Part shown: piece after piece, positions 1-8,766 of the stretch | Layout: the number at the start of each line of letters is the position of its first letter | Position numbering within the stretch: position 1 is the stretch's first letter | From: an uncultured Pseudomonas sp. | Lineage (GTDB): Bacteria; Pseudomonadota; Gammaproteobacteria; Pseudomonadales; Pseudomonadaceae | DNA: 64,000 nucleotides | NCBI RefSeq assembly: GCF_913774235.1 | Contig: NZ_CAJYDW010000003.1 | Location: 43,489-107,488, forward strand | Direction of reading: 5' to 3' | Notes under the pieces: generated by a model | Told to the model about the DNA's origin: nothing | The model's database searches: none | The model's input: the letters and a program-made list of their open reading frames with translations, nothing else | Translations under genes and position numbers: made by a program

Positions 1-27
1 CTCGAGCGTCTTGGCGAAGCCGTTTAA
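1..27 (+). CDS. C-terminal tail of an upstream gene (partial)
   Basis: The window opens in a frame that reads LERLGEAV and stops with TAA at 25-27. This is too short to identify. By synteny with other dTDP-rhamnose operons the upstream gene could be rmlB (dTDP-glucose 4,6-dehydratase), which is the one pathway gene missing here. That is inference only. The gap to rmlA is 72 bp. Confidence 0.3.
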   Translation, partial: LERLGEAV

Positions 28-37
28 CGATCCGTTC

Positions 38-63
38 TCGGACACGCACCATGGCGTGTCCGA
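38..63. repeat. Perfect 10-bp inverted repeat (hairpin) before rmlA
   Basis: TCGGACACGC at 38-47 and GCGTGTCCGA at 54-63 are exact inverted repeats around a 6-nt loop. No T-run follows, so it does not look like an intrinsic terminator. It lies between the upstream stop codon and rmlA, where an mRNA-processing or stabilising hairpin, or a protein-binding dyad, would fit. Confidence 0.6.
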
Positions 64-99
64 CCGACAGCAACAGTCAATTTTCAGAGGACGATTGCC

Positions 100-981
100 A
101 TGAGCAAATACAAGGGAATTCTGCTGGCCGGTGGCTCCGGTACCCGTTTGCACCCCATTACCCTGGGCGTGTCCAAGCAGTCGCTGCCGATCTACGACAA
201 ACCCATGATCTACTATCCGCTGTCCGTGCTGATGCTGGCCGGTATTCAGGAAGTGCTGATCATCTCGACGCCAGCCGACCTGCCCGGTTTCCAGCGCATG
301 CTGGGCGACGGCAGCCACTTCGGCATGCAACTGAGCTATGCCGAGCAGCCGAGCCCCGATGGTCTGGCCCAGGCCTTCATCATCGGCCGTGAATTCGTCG
401 GCAATGACAACGTCTGCCTGGTCCTCGGCGACAACATCTTCTATGGCCAGCGCTTCAGCGAGACGCTGTTGAAGGCCGCGAGCGTGGAGAAGGGCGCCAC
501 CGTCTTCGGCTACTACGTCGCCGATCCCGAGCGTTTCGGTGTGGTCGAGTTCGATGACCAGGGCAAGGCCCTGAGCATCGAAGAGAAGCCCAAGAAGCCG
601 AAATCCAACTATGCCGTCACCGGTCTGTATTTCTACGACAACGACGTGCTGGACATCGCCGCCAACATCAAGCCATCGCCCCGTGGCGAACTGGAAATCA
701 CCGACGTCAACAACGAGTACCTGCGCCGCGGCTCGCTGAACGTGTCCCTGCTGGGTCGTGGTTTCGCCTGGCTGGATACCGGTACCCACGATGCCCTGCT
801 GGAAGCCGGCCACTTCGTCCAGACCATCGAGAAGCGTCAGGGTCTGAAGGTCGCCTGCCTCGAAGAGATCGCCTTCCAGAAAGGCTGGATCACCTGCGAG
901 CAGATGGCATTGCAGGCCGAAGCCCTGAGCAAGACTGGCTATGGCCAGTACCTGGCGCGTCTGTGCAAGGAGCAGGACTGA
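100..981 (+). CDS. rmlA: Glucose-1-phosphate thymidylyltransferase RmlA
   Basis: RmlA joins dTTP and glucose-1-phosphate into dTDP-glucose, the first step of dTDP-L-rhamnose synthesis in the cytoplasm. The 293-residue length is typical. The N-terminus carries the nucleotidyltransferase signature [11 protein letters not shown] (about residues 11-21), and LGDNIFYG and the ITDVNNEYL segment are family landmarks. The start follows an AGAGGA Shine-Dalgarno. The stop codon overlaps the rmlC ATG (TGATG), so the two are translationally coupled. The product is allosterically inhibited by dTDP-rhamnose in characterised homologues. Confidence 0.97.
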   Translation: MSKYKGILLAGGSGTRLHPITLGVSKQSLPIYDKPMIYYPLSVLMLAGIQEVLIISTPADLPGFQRMLGDGSHFGMQLSYAEQPSPDGLAQAFIIGREFVGNDNVCLVLGDNIFYGQRFSETLLKAASVEKGATVFGYYVADPERFGVVEFDDQGKALSIEEKPKKPKSNYAVTGLYFYDNDVLDIAANIKPSPRGELEITDVNNEYLRRGSLNVSLLGRGFAWLDTGTHDALLEAGHFVQTIEKRQGLKVACLEEIAFQKGWITCEQMALQAEALSKTGYGQYLARLCKEQD

Positions 982-1517
982 TGCAGGTCTTCGACACCGC
1001 GATCCCGGACGTCAAGCTGATCGAGCCCAAGGTCTTCGGTGACGACCGCGGCTTCTTCCTGGAATCCTTCCAGGCCGAGCGTTATGCCCAGCAGGCGGGA
1101 ATCACGCTGGCGTTCGTTCAGGACAACCACTCGCGTTCGGCGCGTAACGTGCTGCGTGGCCTGCATTTCCAGCGCAGCAAGCCGCAAGGCAAGCTGGTGC
1201 GTGTCGTGCGCGGCGAGGTACTGGACGTGGCCGTCGACATCCGTCGGGGCTCGCCCACCTTCGGCAACGTGGTGAGCGAGATCCTTTCGGAGGAGAACAA
1301 GCGCCAGCTCTGGATACCGCCGGGTCTCGCCCACGGCTTCGTGGTGCTGTCTGAAACCGCCGATTTTGAATACAAGTGCACAGATTATTACGATCCCTCT
1401 GATGAAGGGTCTTTGATCTGGAATGATCCGGATCTAAATATCGACTGGCGGGTCTCGGATCCCATCCTGTCCGCCAAAGATGCACAAGGACTTCGATTGG
1501 CGGAGCTGTATAGATGA
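981..1517 (+). CDS. rmlC: dTDP-4-dehydrorhamnose 3,5-epimerase RmlC
   Basis: RmlC epimerises dTDP-4-keto-6-deoxyglucose at C3 and C5, the third step to dTDP-L-rhamnose. The 178-residue cupin contains the family stretch QDNHSRSARNVLRGLHFQ (about residues 47-64, including the catalytic-region His) and PPGLAHGFVVLSE. The ATG at 981 was chosen over an in-frame start 18 bp upstream because it overlaps the rmlA stop and gives the usual N-terminus. The 3' end overlaps rmlD by 4 bp. The codons of the last 120 bp look slightly more AT-rich than the rest. Confidence 0.96.
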   Translation: MQVFDTAIPDVKLIEPKVFGDDRGFFLESFQAERYAQQAGITLAFVQDNHSRSARNVLRGLHFQRSKPQGKLVRVVRGEVLDVAVDIRRGSPTFGNVVSEILSEENKRQLWIPPGLAHGFVVLSETADFEYKCTDYYDPSDEGSLIWNDPDLNIDWRVSDPILSAKDAQGLRLAELYR

Positions 1518-2428
1518 AGATACTGGTTACCGGAGCGAACGGGCAGGTCGGACGTTGTCTGACCGACCGCCTTCAGCGTTCAGAACTGGCATGGGAGGCC
1601 CATGGACGTGCCACTCTGGATATCGCTGACGAAGGCTCGGTGACCAGCCATCTTGAGCGGTTCAACCCGGACGTCGTGATCAATGCGGCGGCCTATACGG
1701 CGGTGGACAAGGCCGAGCAGGAGCCGGAGATCGCCGCGCGCGGCAACATCGAAGGTCCTGCGGTCCTGGCACAGGCCTGTGGTGCGGCCGGTATCGCCCT
1801 GCTGCACCTGTCCACCGACTACGTGTTCGACGGGACGGCCACCCAGCCGTACCAGGTGAGCGACCCGGTCAGTCCCGCCGGGGTCTATGGGATGACCAAG
1901 CTGGAGGGCGAGAATCGCATCCTCTCGGCCTGCCCTCGGGCCGTGATCCTGCGCACGGCCTGGGTCTTCAGCGAGCACTGCAATAATTTCCTCAAGACCA
2001 TGCTGCGGCTGGCTGCCGACCGCGACGAACTGCGCGTGGTGAGCGACCAAGTCGGCTGCCCGACCTATGCCGGCCACATCGCCGATGCGCTGCTGGAGAT
2101 CGCTGGCCAGGTCCAGGCCGTTCCCACACAGGCGGCTTACGGGCTCTACCACTACGCCGGCGACAGCGGCCTGAGCTGGTGCGACTTCGCGCGGTACATC
2201 ATCGATGCCGGTCAGGAACTCGGCATGCTGCAGCGTGCGCCCCTCATCACCGGGATCGCCACTTCCGAGTTTCCCACCCTGGCCAAGCGGCCCGCCTATT
2301 CGATGCTGGATTCGAGCGCGCTGCAGAGCGCGTTCGGCGTCGCGCCCAGCGACTGGCGTCAGGGCGTGCGGCAGACCCTGGCCGCGCTCAAGACCGAGCG
2401 CGAGCGCGCTGGATCGCTGGTCAGTTGA
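1514..2428 (+). CDS. rmlD: dTDP-4-dehydrorhamnose reductase RmlD
   Basis: RmlD is the last enzyme of dTDP-L-rhamnose synthesis, an NAD(P)H-dependent short-chain dehydrogenase. The 304-residue protein starts with the Rossmann motif GANGQVGR (about residues 7-14), has the STDYVFDG block near residues 101-108 and the catalytic YxxxK as YGMTK. Its ATG lies inside the end of rmlC, giving an rmlA-rmlC-rmlD operon. The sugar could feed LPS, rhamnolipid or flagellin glycans. The flagellar neighbourhood makes the last worth considering but does not show it. Confidence 0.96.
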   Translation: MKILVTGANGQVGRCLTDRLQRSELAWEAHGRATLDIADEGSVTSHLERFNPDVVINAAAYTAVDKAEQEPEIAARGNIEGPAVLAQACGAAGIALLHLSTDYVFDGTATQPYQVSDPVSPAGVYGMTKLEGENRILSACPRAVILRTAWVFSEHCNNFLKTMLRLAADRDELRVVSDQVGCPTYAGHIADALLEIAGQVQAVPTQAAYGLYHYAGDSGLSWCDFARYIIDAGQELGMLQRAPLITGIATSEFPTLAKRPAYSMLDSSALQSAFGVAPSDWRQGVRQTLAALKTERERAGSLVS

Positions 2429-2487
2429 CAGCCTGACGGCGCGCGATAAGCTTTGCGCATTTCACGGTGGAACAAGGAGGTTCCCCT

Positions 2488-2790
2488 ATGAGATGCGTCT
2501 GGATCTTCGTCTTTCTCATCGCACTGCAGTCCTGGGTCTATGCCTGCGAGCCTGCTGTGGGCACCCAGGCCAAGTCGTCCATCAGTGCCTTTCCGGCACC
2601 CCTGAACATCAATGTCGCCGATGTCGGCGAGCTGCAGCGCTTGAGTGGCATCGGGGCGGTCAAGGCTCGGGCCATTGTCGATTATCGTCAGGCCCACGGT
2701 GCTTTCGCGTCGGTGGACGAGCTGCTCGAGGTGAAGGGGATCGGCAAGGGCCTCCTGCAGCGCAATCGTGCATTGCTGACCGTCGACTGA
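2488..2790 (+). CDS. ComEA-like helix-hairpin-helix protein
   Basis: This 100-residue protein has an N-terminal signal-like hydrophobic segment (residues 1-20) and a C-terminal pair of helix-hairpin-helix motifs, LSGIGAVKARAIVDY and VKGIGKGLL. That is the layout of the short proteobacterial ComEA family, which binds DNA in the periplasm. The ATG at 2488 is preferred over the longer frame start because AAGGAGG sits 7 nt upstream. It stands alone between rmlD and the fliE promoter with no other competence gene nearby, so a role in DNA uptake is inferred from the family only. Confidence 0.8.
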   Translation: MRCVWIFVFLIALQSWVYACEPAVGTQAKSSISAFPAPLNINVADVGELQRLSGIGAVKARAIVDYRQAHGAFASVDELLEVKGIGKGLLQRNRALLTVD

Positions 2791-2861
2791 TTCCTGTCGA
2801 ACTTTAATCGACGTTACTCGGAAAATATTCAACTCCTTGTTTTGGCTGGAATTTTAAGTTC

Positions 2862-2877
2862 TGGCACAGGCATTGCT
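2862..2877 (+). promoter_or_regulatory. Sigma-54 (RpoN) promoter of fliE
   Basis: TGGCAC at 2862-2867, five bases, then TTGCT at 2873-2877 matches the RpoN consensus with the required GG-N10-GC spacing. Transcription should start near 2888, leaving a leader of about 46 nt to fliE. In Pseudomonas the fliE operon is RpoN-dependent and activated by FleQ/FleR. The activator site was not identified here. Confidence 0.85.
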
Positions 2878-2933
2878 CTATCTCTGGCACGAGTGGGTAC
2901 GGCGTCAATTTCCCGTACCGGAGGAGCAGAGCA

Positions 2934-3272
2934 ATGGTTCAAGGTGTCGAGTTCAATCGGTTGATGCTGGAAATGCGTTCCATGCAGACCGAGGCCATGG
3001 CCCGGTCGAAAGCCGTGGCCGCGCCCACCAGCACCGAACAGGTCCAGGGCCCGAGCTTCGCCGACATGCTCAGCAAGGCCGTGGGCTCCGTCGCCGAGAC
3101 CCAGCAAACCGCCAGCGAGATGGCCAAGGCCTTCGAACTGGGGCAGGGCGGGGTCGACCTCACTCAAGTCATGATCGCTTCGCAGAAGGCCAGCGTTTCC
3201 GTGCAGGCCTTGACCCAGGTACGCAACAAGTTCGTGCAGGCGTACCAAGACATCATGCAAATGTCGATTTGA
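2934..3272 (+). CDS. fliE: Flagellar hook-basal body complex protein FliE
   Basis: FliE is a small rod-adapter protein that links the MS ring to the proximal rod. The 112-residue length fits. The N-terminus ([17 protein letters not shown]) and the conserved C-terminal segment, in which [15 protein letters not shown] is followed by [17 protein letters not shown], are the FliE signature. A GGAGGAGCAGAGCA ribosome-binding site precedes the ATG. It is the first gene of the fliEFGHIJ operon, 14 bp before fliF. Confidence 0.95.
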   Translation: MVQGVEFNRLMLEMRSMQTEAMARSKAVAAPTSTEQVQGPSFADMLSKAVGSVAETQQTASEMAKAFELGQGGVDLTQVMIASQKASVSVQALTQVRNKFVQAYQDIMQMSI

Positions 3273-3286
3273 GGACGGTCTAGACC

Positions 3287-5095
3287 ATGGCTGACGCTCT
3301 TACCAACGCCCCCGTCCCCACCGCCAAACCCGAGGCCGAGGACAAACCCAAGAAGCCTCTGCTGGGTCTGAGCTTCCTCGACAACCTGTCCGAGATGCCG
3401 CTGCTGCGCCAGCTGGGTCTGCTCATCGGCTTGGCCGCCAGTGTCGCCCTGGGTTTCGCCGTGGTGCTCTGGACCCAGCAACCGGACTATCGGCCGCTGT
3501 ACACCAGCATGGCCGGTCTGGACGCCAACCAGGTGCTGCAGGCCCTGGGCGCTGCCGACATCGGCTACAAGGTCGATCCGAATTCCGGCGCCTTGTTGGT
3601 CAAGGCTGACGACCTCGGTCGTGCCCGCATGAAGATGGCTGCCGCCGGTATCACCCCCTCGGACGGCAACGTGGGCTTCGAGTTGCTGGACAAGGAACAG
3701 CCGCTGGGCACCAGCCAGTTCATGGAAGCGGCGAACTATCGGCGCAGCCTCGAAGGCGAACTGGCTCGTACCATTTCCAGCCTCAACGGCATCAAGGCTG
3801 CCCGGGTACACCTGGCGATTCCGAAGAGTTCGGTATTCGTCCGCGACGAGCGCAAGCCGAGCGCGTCCGTGCTGGTGGAAATGTACCCCGGCCGTACCCT
3901 GGACGCCGGCCAGGTCATGGCCATCATCAATCTGGTCGCCACCAGCGTACCGGAACTGGATAAATCTCAGGTCACCATCGTCGACCAGAAAGGCCAGTTG
4001 CTGTCCGACCAGCAGAACATGTCCGAGCTGTCCATCGCCGGCAAGCAGCTGGACTACACCCGTAAGATGGAAGGCTCCCTGACCCAGCGCGTGCAGAACA
4101 TCATGCAGCCGGTGGTAGGCAGCGGTCGCTTCAAGGCGGAAGTGGCGGCCGACGTCGACTTCAACGCGGTCGAGTCGACCTCCGAGCAGTTCAACCCTGA
4201 CCAGCCGGCGCTGCGTAGCGAGCAGCAGAACAGCGAGCAACGCCAGACGTCCGGCGGCGGCGCCCAGGGGGTCCCCGGTGCCCTGTCGAACCAGCCGCCC
4301 GGACCGTCCTCCACCCCGGAGAAAGCCAGTGCCCAGGGTGCAGGCGGTGCCAACTACATAGCGCCCGGCCAGCCGTTGCGGGATGCCAACGACCAGTACA
4401 TCTACGATAGCAAGACCAATCTGCCGGCCACCCTGCCGTACCCGACCGACAAGCGCGAGCAGAACACCCGCAACTACGAGCTGGACCGCAGCATCAGCTA
4501 CACCCGTCAGCAGCAGGGCCGCCTGCGTCGGCTTTCCGTCGCGGTGGTGCTGGATGACCAGGTCAAGGTCGATGCGGCCGGCAAGCTGACCCATACGCCC
4601 TGGTCCACCGAGGATCTGGCCCGCTTCACCCGCCTGGTGCAGGACGCCGTAGGCTTCGACGCCAGCCGCGGTGACAGCGTGAGCGTGATCAACGCGCCCT
4701 TCGCGCCGGTGCAGCCGGAAGAGATTGAGAGCATTCCCTTCTACCAGCAGCCCTGGTTCTGGGGTGTGGTGAAGCAGGCGCTGGGTGTGCTGTTCATCCT
4801 GGTGCTAGTCTTTGGGGTACTGCGGCCGGTGCTGAAGAACCTGTCTGGTGGCAATGCCAAGGATGCTGCCCTGGCTGCTGCCGGTGGTGCCGGCGCCCTG
4901 GGTGCCGGTGGTCTGGACGGCCTGGGAGACGACTTGGCTGACGACAAGGTGAGCCTGGGTGGCCCGGCTCCGCTGCTGCTGCCGAGCCCGAGCGAGGGTT
5001 ACGACGCCCAGCTGACGGCCATCAAGCAACTGGTCAACGATGATCCGGGCCGTGTAGCCCAGGTAGTGAAGGATTGGATCAATGGCGACGAATGA
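3287..5095 (+). CDS. fliF: Flagellar MS-ring protein FliF
   Basis: FliF builds the inner-membrane MS ring on which the rotor and export gate assemble. The 602-residue protein has a cytoplasmic N-terminus, one membrane helix (about residues 45-67), the YscJ/FliF ring-building domains, a low-complexity Gly/Ser/Pro segment near residues 320-360, a second membrane helix (about 485-510) and a C-terminal cytoplasmic tail that binds FliG. It overlaps fliG by 14 bp, which suggests coupling of ring and rotor production. Confidence 0.97.
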   Translation: MADALTNAPVPTAKPEAEDKPKKPLLGLSFLDNLSEMPLLRQLGLLIGLAASVALGFAVVLWTQQPDYRPLYTSMAGLDANQVLQALGAADIGYKVDPNSGALLVKADDLGRARMKMAAAGITPSDGNVGFELLDKEQPLGTSQFMEAANYRRSLEGELARTISSLNGIKAARVHLAIPKSSVFVRDERKPSASVLVEMYPGRTLDAGQVMAIINLVATSVPELDKSQVTIVDQKGQLLSDQQNMSELSIAGKQLDYTRKMEGSLTQRVQNIMQPVVGSGRFKAEVAADVDFNAVESTSEQFNPDQPALRSEQQNSEQRQTSGGGAQGVPGALSNQPPGPSSTPEKASAQGAGGANYIAPGQPLRDANDQYIYDSKTNLPATLPYPTDKREQNTRNYELDRSISYTRQQQGRLRRLSVAVVLDDQVKVDAAGKLTHTPWSTEDLARFTRLVQDAVGFDASRGDSVSVINAPFAPVQPEEIESIPFYQQPWFWGVVKQALGVLFILVLVFGVLRPVLKNLSGGNAKDAALAAAGGAGALGAGGLDGLGDDLADDKVSLGGPAPLLLPSPSEGYDAQLTAIKQLVNDDPGRVAQVVKDWINGDE

Positions 5096-6092
5096 CGCGC
5101 AACTTTCCAAGGTCGAGAAGGCCGCCATCTTCCTCCTGTCGCTGGGTGAAGCCGATGCCGCGCAAATCCTCCGGCACATGGGGCCCAAGGAGGTGCAGAA
5201 GGTCGGCACGGCGATGGCGCAGATGCGCAACGTTAACCGTGAGCAGGTCGAGCGGGTGCTGGGCGACTTCATCGAGGTGGTTGGCGACCAGACCAGCCTG
5301 GGCGTCGGCGCCGATGGCTACATCCGCAAGATGCTCACCCAGGCCCTGGGCGAGGACAAGGCCAGTGGCCTGATCGACCGTATCCTGCTGGGCGGCAATA
5401 CCAGCGGTCTGGACAGCCTGAAGTGGATGGAGCCGCGGGCGGTGGCGGACGTGATCCGCTACGAGCACCCGCAGATCCAGGCCATCGTGGTGGCCTACCT
5501 CGATCCCGACCAGGCGGCCGAGGTGCTCAGCCACTTCGACCACAAGGTGCGTCTCGACATCGTGCTGCGCGTCTCGTCGCTGAACACCGTACAGCCGGCA
5601 GCTCTGAAGGAGCTGAACCTGATCCTGGAGAAGCAGTTCTCCGGCAGCGCCAGTACCACCCGTACGGCCCTCGGCGGCGTCAAGCGCGCGGCTGACATCA
5701 TGAACTACCTGGATAGCTCGGTCGAAGGGCCGCTCATGGATGCTATCCGCGATGCGGACCAGGACCTGTCGGGGCAGATCGAGGACCTGATGTTCGTCTT
5801 CGACAACCTCTCGGACGTGGACGACCGCGGTATCCAGGCCTTGTTGCGCGAGGTGTCCTCCGATGTGCTGGTGCTGGCGTTGAAGGGCGCCGACGAGGGC
5901 ATCAAGGAAAAGTTCTTCCGCAATATGTCCAAGCGCGCCGCCGAGTTGCTGCGCGACGATCTGGAAGCCAAGGGTCCGGTCCGGCTGTCCGAGGTGGAAG
6001 GGGCGCAGAAAGAAGTCCTGGCGGTCGCCCGGCGCATGGCCGATGCTGGCGAGATCGTGCTGGGTGGCAAGGGTGGCGAGGAAATGGTCTGA
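5082..6092 (+). CDS. fliG: Flagellar motor switch protein FliG
   Basis: FliG is the rotor protein that contacts the stators and transmits direction changes. The 336-residue length is standard. The N-terminal FliF-binding domain begins with KVEKAAIFLLSLGE. The middle domain has the EHPQ motif in YEHPQIQAIVVAYL, and the C-terminal torque domain contains charged residues in the DDRGIQALLREV segment. The start lies within the fliF 3' end, behind AGGATTGGATCA. It sits in the fliE operon. Confidence 0.97.
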   Translation: MATNDAQLSKVEKAAIFLLSLGEADAAQILRHMGPKEVQKVGTAMAQMRNVNREQVERVLGDFIEVVGDQTSLGVGADGYIRKMLTQALGEDKASGLIDRILLGGNTSGLDSLKWMEPRAVADVIRYEHPQIQAIVVAYLDPDQAAEVLSHFDHKVRLDIVLRVSSLNTVQPAALKELNLILEKQFSGSASTTRTALGGVKRAADIMNYLDSSVEGPLMDAIRDADQDLSGQIEDLMFVFDNLSDVDDRGIQALLREVSSDVLVLALKGADEGIKEKFFRNMSKRAAELLRDDLEAKGPVRLSEVEGAQKEVLAVARRMADAGEIVLGGKGGEEMV

Positions 6093-6159
6093 CCCTTCGC
6101 GAGGGTTGGCCTGTGCTTTGCTAATGCCCTGTCAGTAGCGGTTTTCTGACGGATAGGTG

Positions 6160-6936
6160 ATGAGCAAAGAATCGGCGAGCGAACTGATCAGGGCGCGGGA
6201 CCTGGAAGCCTTCGATGTCTGGCGACTGCCGGCTTTCGATAGCTTCGACGAGCCTGCGCAGGCGCCTGCTCCCGCACCTGAGCCCGAACCGCAACCGGAG
6301 GCCCTGATCGAAGAGGTGCCGGTCGAGGAGGTCCAGCCGATCACCCTCGAAGAACTGGAGGCGATCCGTCAGGAGGCCTACAACGAGGGCTTCGTGACCG
6401 GCGAGCGCGATGGCTATCACGCCGGTCAGCTCAAGGCCCGTCAGGAAGCCGAGGCCGCCCTGGGGACCCGGCTGGCCAGTCTGGAGACCCTGATGACGCA
6501 CCTGCTCGATCCCATCGGCGAGCAGGATCAGGCCCTGGAAGCGGGGATGGTCCAGCTGGTGCGTCACATCGTCCGCGAAGTCGTCCAGCGGGAACTCAAG
6601 CTCGATTCCAGCCAGCTCGCGCAGGTGGTGCGGACCTCGCTCAAACTCCTGCCGATGGGCGCCGAGAACATCCGCATCCACGTCAGCCCCCAGGATTTCG
6701 ACCTGATGAAGGCGCTGCGGGATCGGCACGAGGAAAAATGGCGCATCCTTGAAGACGAGGCACTCATGCCCGGTGGCTGCCGGATCGAGACCGAGAGCAG
6801 TGTCATCGATGCCAGTATCGAGACGCGCCTGACCCAGGCACTGACGCAACTGGCCGAACAGCAGCGCCAGCAGGCCACCCAGCCCCAGGACCCTGACCTG
6901 CATATAGATATCCAGGAGCCGCCCCATGCGTCTTGA
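6160..6936 (+). CDS. fliH: Flagellar export-apparatus protein FliH
   Basis: FliH is the peripheral stalk-like regulator of the FliI ATPase and docks it to the export gate and C-ring. About 258 residues: an acidic Pro/Ala/Glu-rich N-terminal linker (about residues 30-60), a Glu/Gln-rich helical middle with EAYNEGFVTGERDGYHAGQL, and a C-terminal FliI-binding domain. The start may be ATG 6160 or the GTG immediately before it at 6157. The 3' end overlaps fliI by 11 bp. Confidence 0.93.
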   Translation: MSKESASELIRARDLEAFDVWRLPAFDSFDEPAQAPAPAPEPEPQPEALIEEVPVEEVQPITLEELEAIRQEAYNEGFVTGERDGYHAGQLKARQEAEAALGTRLASLETLMTHLLDPIGEQDQALEAGMVQLVRHIVREVVQRELKLDSSQLAQVVRTSLKLLPMGAENIRIHVSPQDFDLMKALRDRHEEKWRILEDEALMPGGCRIETESSVIDASIETRLTQALTQLAEQQRQQATQPQDPDLHIDIQEPPHAS

Positions 6937-8272
6937 TCGCTTGAGTTTCGAACGGCGCCTGGGAGGCTACGAAGAAGCCATCCGGGTCGAGCCGCAGCCG
7001 GTGATCGAAGGCCGTCTGTTGCGCATGGTTGGCCTGACCCTGGAGGCCGAAGGCTTGCGCGCCGCCGTCGGCAGTCGCTGCCGCCTGATCAATGGCGGCG
7101 GCTACCAGCCGGTGGAGGTCGAGGCCGAGGTGATGGGCTTCAATGGCGACAAGACCTTTCTCATGCCGGTGGGCAGCCTGGCGGGCATCGCCCCGGGCGC
7201 CCGGGTGGTACCCGTGCCGGACACCGGGCGCCTGCCGATGGGCATGTCCATGCTCGGCCGGGTGCTGGATGGCCTGGGCAATGCGCTGGACGGCAAGGGG
7301 CGCATGCGCGCCGAGGATTGGGTGCCGATGGATGGGCCCACCATCAACCCGCTCAAGCGCGAACCTATCAGCGAGCCCCTCGATGTGGGCATTCGCAGCA
7401 TCAACGGTTTGTTGACGGTGGGTCGCGGCCAGCGCCTCGGTCTGTTCGCCGGTACCGGCGTCGGCAAGAGCGTGTTGCTCGGCATGATGACCCGCCTGAC
7501 CAAGGCCGAGATCATCGTGGTCGGGCTGATCGGCGAACGGGGCCGCGAGGTGAAGGAATTCATCGAGCACATCCTCGGTGAGGAGGGCATCAAGCGCGCG
7601 GTGGTCGTGGCCTCGCCGGCGGACGATGCGCCCCTGCTGCGTCTGCGGGCGGCCATGTACTGCACCCGGATCGCCGAATACTTTCGCGACAAGGGCAAGA
7701 ACGTCCTGCTGCTGATGGATTCCCTGACCCGCTATGCCCAGGCCCAGCGGGAGATCGCCCTGGCCATCGGCGAGCCGCCGGCCACCAAGGGTTATCCGCC
7801 GTCGGTGTTCGCCAAGCTGCCGCGATTGGTGGAGCGGGCCGGCAACGCCGAAAAGGGTGGGGGTTCGATCACGGCGTTCTATACTGTATTGTCGGAAGGC
7901 GACGACCAGCAGGACCCCATCGCCGACTCGGCGCGGGGCGTGTTGGATGGTCACTTCGTGCTGTCGCGGCGGCTGGCCGAAGAGGGCCACTATCCGGCCA
8001 TCGACATCGAGGCGTCCATCAGTCGGGTAATGCCCCAGGTGGTCAGTCCCGAGCATCTGCGCAACGCCCAGCGCGTCAAGCAGCTCTGGTCGCTCTACCA
8101 GCAGACCAAGGACCTGCTCAGCGTCGGTGCCTACGTGCCCGGAGGTAATGCCGAAACCGACCTGGCGATCGCGCGCTACGCCCCCATGCAGCAGTTCCTG
8201 CGCCAGGGGTTGCGCGAAAGCGAATCGCTGGAACAGAGCGCCGCCAATCTTCAAGTTGTGTTGGGAGGCTGA
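6926..8272 (+). CDS. fliI: Flagellum-specific ATPase FliI
   Basis: FliI is the F1-beta-like ATPase that powers unfolding and delivery of flagellar export substrates. The 448-residue protein has a Walker A motif FAGTGVGKS (about residues 174-182), Walker B in NVLLLMDSLTRYAQAQRE and the GEPPATKGYPPSVF segment shared by type III ATPases. It overlaps fliH and is followed 6 bp later by fliJ, the usual FliH-FliI-FliJ ATPase complex order. Confidence 0.97.
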   Translation: MRLDRLSFERRLGGYEEAIRVEPQPVIEGRLLRMVGLTLEAEGLRAAVGSRCRLINGGGYQPVEVEAEVMGFNGDKTFLMPVGSLAGIAPGARVVPVPDTGRLPMGMSMLGRVLDGLGNALDGKGRMRAEDWVPMDGPTINPLKREPISEPLDVGIRSINGLLTVGRGQRLGLFAGTGVGKSVLLGMMTRLTKAEIIVVGLIGERGREVKEFIEHILGEEGIKRAVVVASPADDAPLLRLRAAMYCTRIAEYFRDKGKNVLLLMDSLTRYAQAQREIALAIGEPPATKGYPPSVFAKLPRLVERAGNAEKGGGSITAFYTVLSEGDDQQDPIADSARGVLDGHFVLSRRLAEEGHYPAIDIEASISRVMPQVVSPEHLRNAQRVKQLWSLYQQTKDLLSVGAYVPGGNAETDLAIARYAPMQQFLRQGLRESESLEQSAANLQVVLGG

Positions 8273-8278
8273 TAGATC

Positions 8279-8722
8279 ATGAAAGGCAGAGCCGAACGCC
8301 TGGCACCCGTGGTGGACATGAGCGAGCGTGAGGAGCGCGACGCGGCCCAGCGCCTGGGGCAGTGCCAGCAGCAGCTGGCCCAGGCCGAATTCAAGCTGGG
8401 TGAGTTGCAGCGTTACCGCGAGGACTACCAGCAGCGCCTGGTGGTCAACGGCAGCCGCGGCGTCACCGGTCAGTGGCTGATCGGCTATCAACGCTTTCTC
8501 AGCCAGCTGGAAGAAGCCATCGGCCAGCAGGAGCGCAATGCCCAGTGGCATCGCGACGTGGTGGCCAAGGCCCGCACCCAGTGGCAAGAGCGCTATGCGC
8601 GTCTGGAGGGCCTGCGCAAGCTGGTCGAGCGCTATCGGCAGGAACAGCGGCTGGTGGAAGACAAGCGCGAACAGAAACAGATGGACGAGTACGCTCAACG
8701 CGCGCGCTCGGCCTATCTATAG
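8279..8722 (+). CDS. fliJ: Flagellar export chaperone FliJ
   Basis: FliJ is the coiled-coil central stalk of the FliI ring that couples ATP hydrolysis to the FlhA gate. The 147-residue protein is almost entirely charged helix rich in Gln, Glu and Arg, with heptad-like stretches such as RLGQCQQQLAQAEFKLGEL and ends in a polar tail. Family sequence conservation is low. The assignment rests on length, coiled-coil character and its place directly after fliI. Confidence 0.92.
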   Translation: MKGRAERLAPVVDMSEREERDAAQRLGQCQQQLAQAEFKLGELQRYREDYQQRLVVNGSRGVTGQWLIGYQRFLSQLEEAIGQQERNAQWHRDVVAKARTQWQERYARLEGLRKLVERYRQEQRLVEDKREQKQMDEYAQRARSAYL

Positions 8723-8766
8723 CAGGGGCCGCCCGCGCTCCTCGCCCTCCGCTCAGTGAGACCCTG

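Noticed and set aside
6803..8698. Long minus-strand frame (631 residues) opposite fliI and fliJ
   Set aside because: Shadow of fliI/fliJ with biased composition and no recognisable domain.
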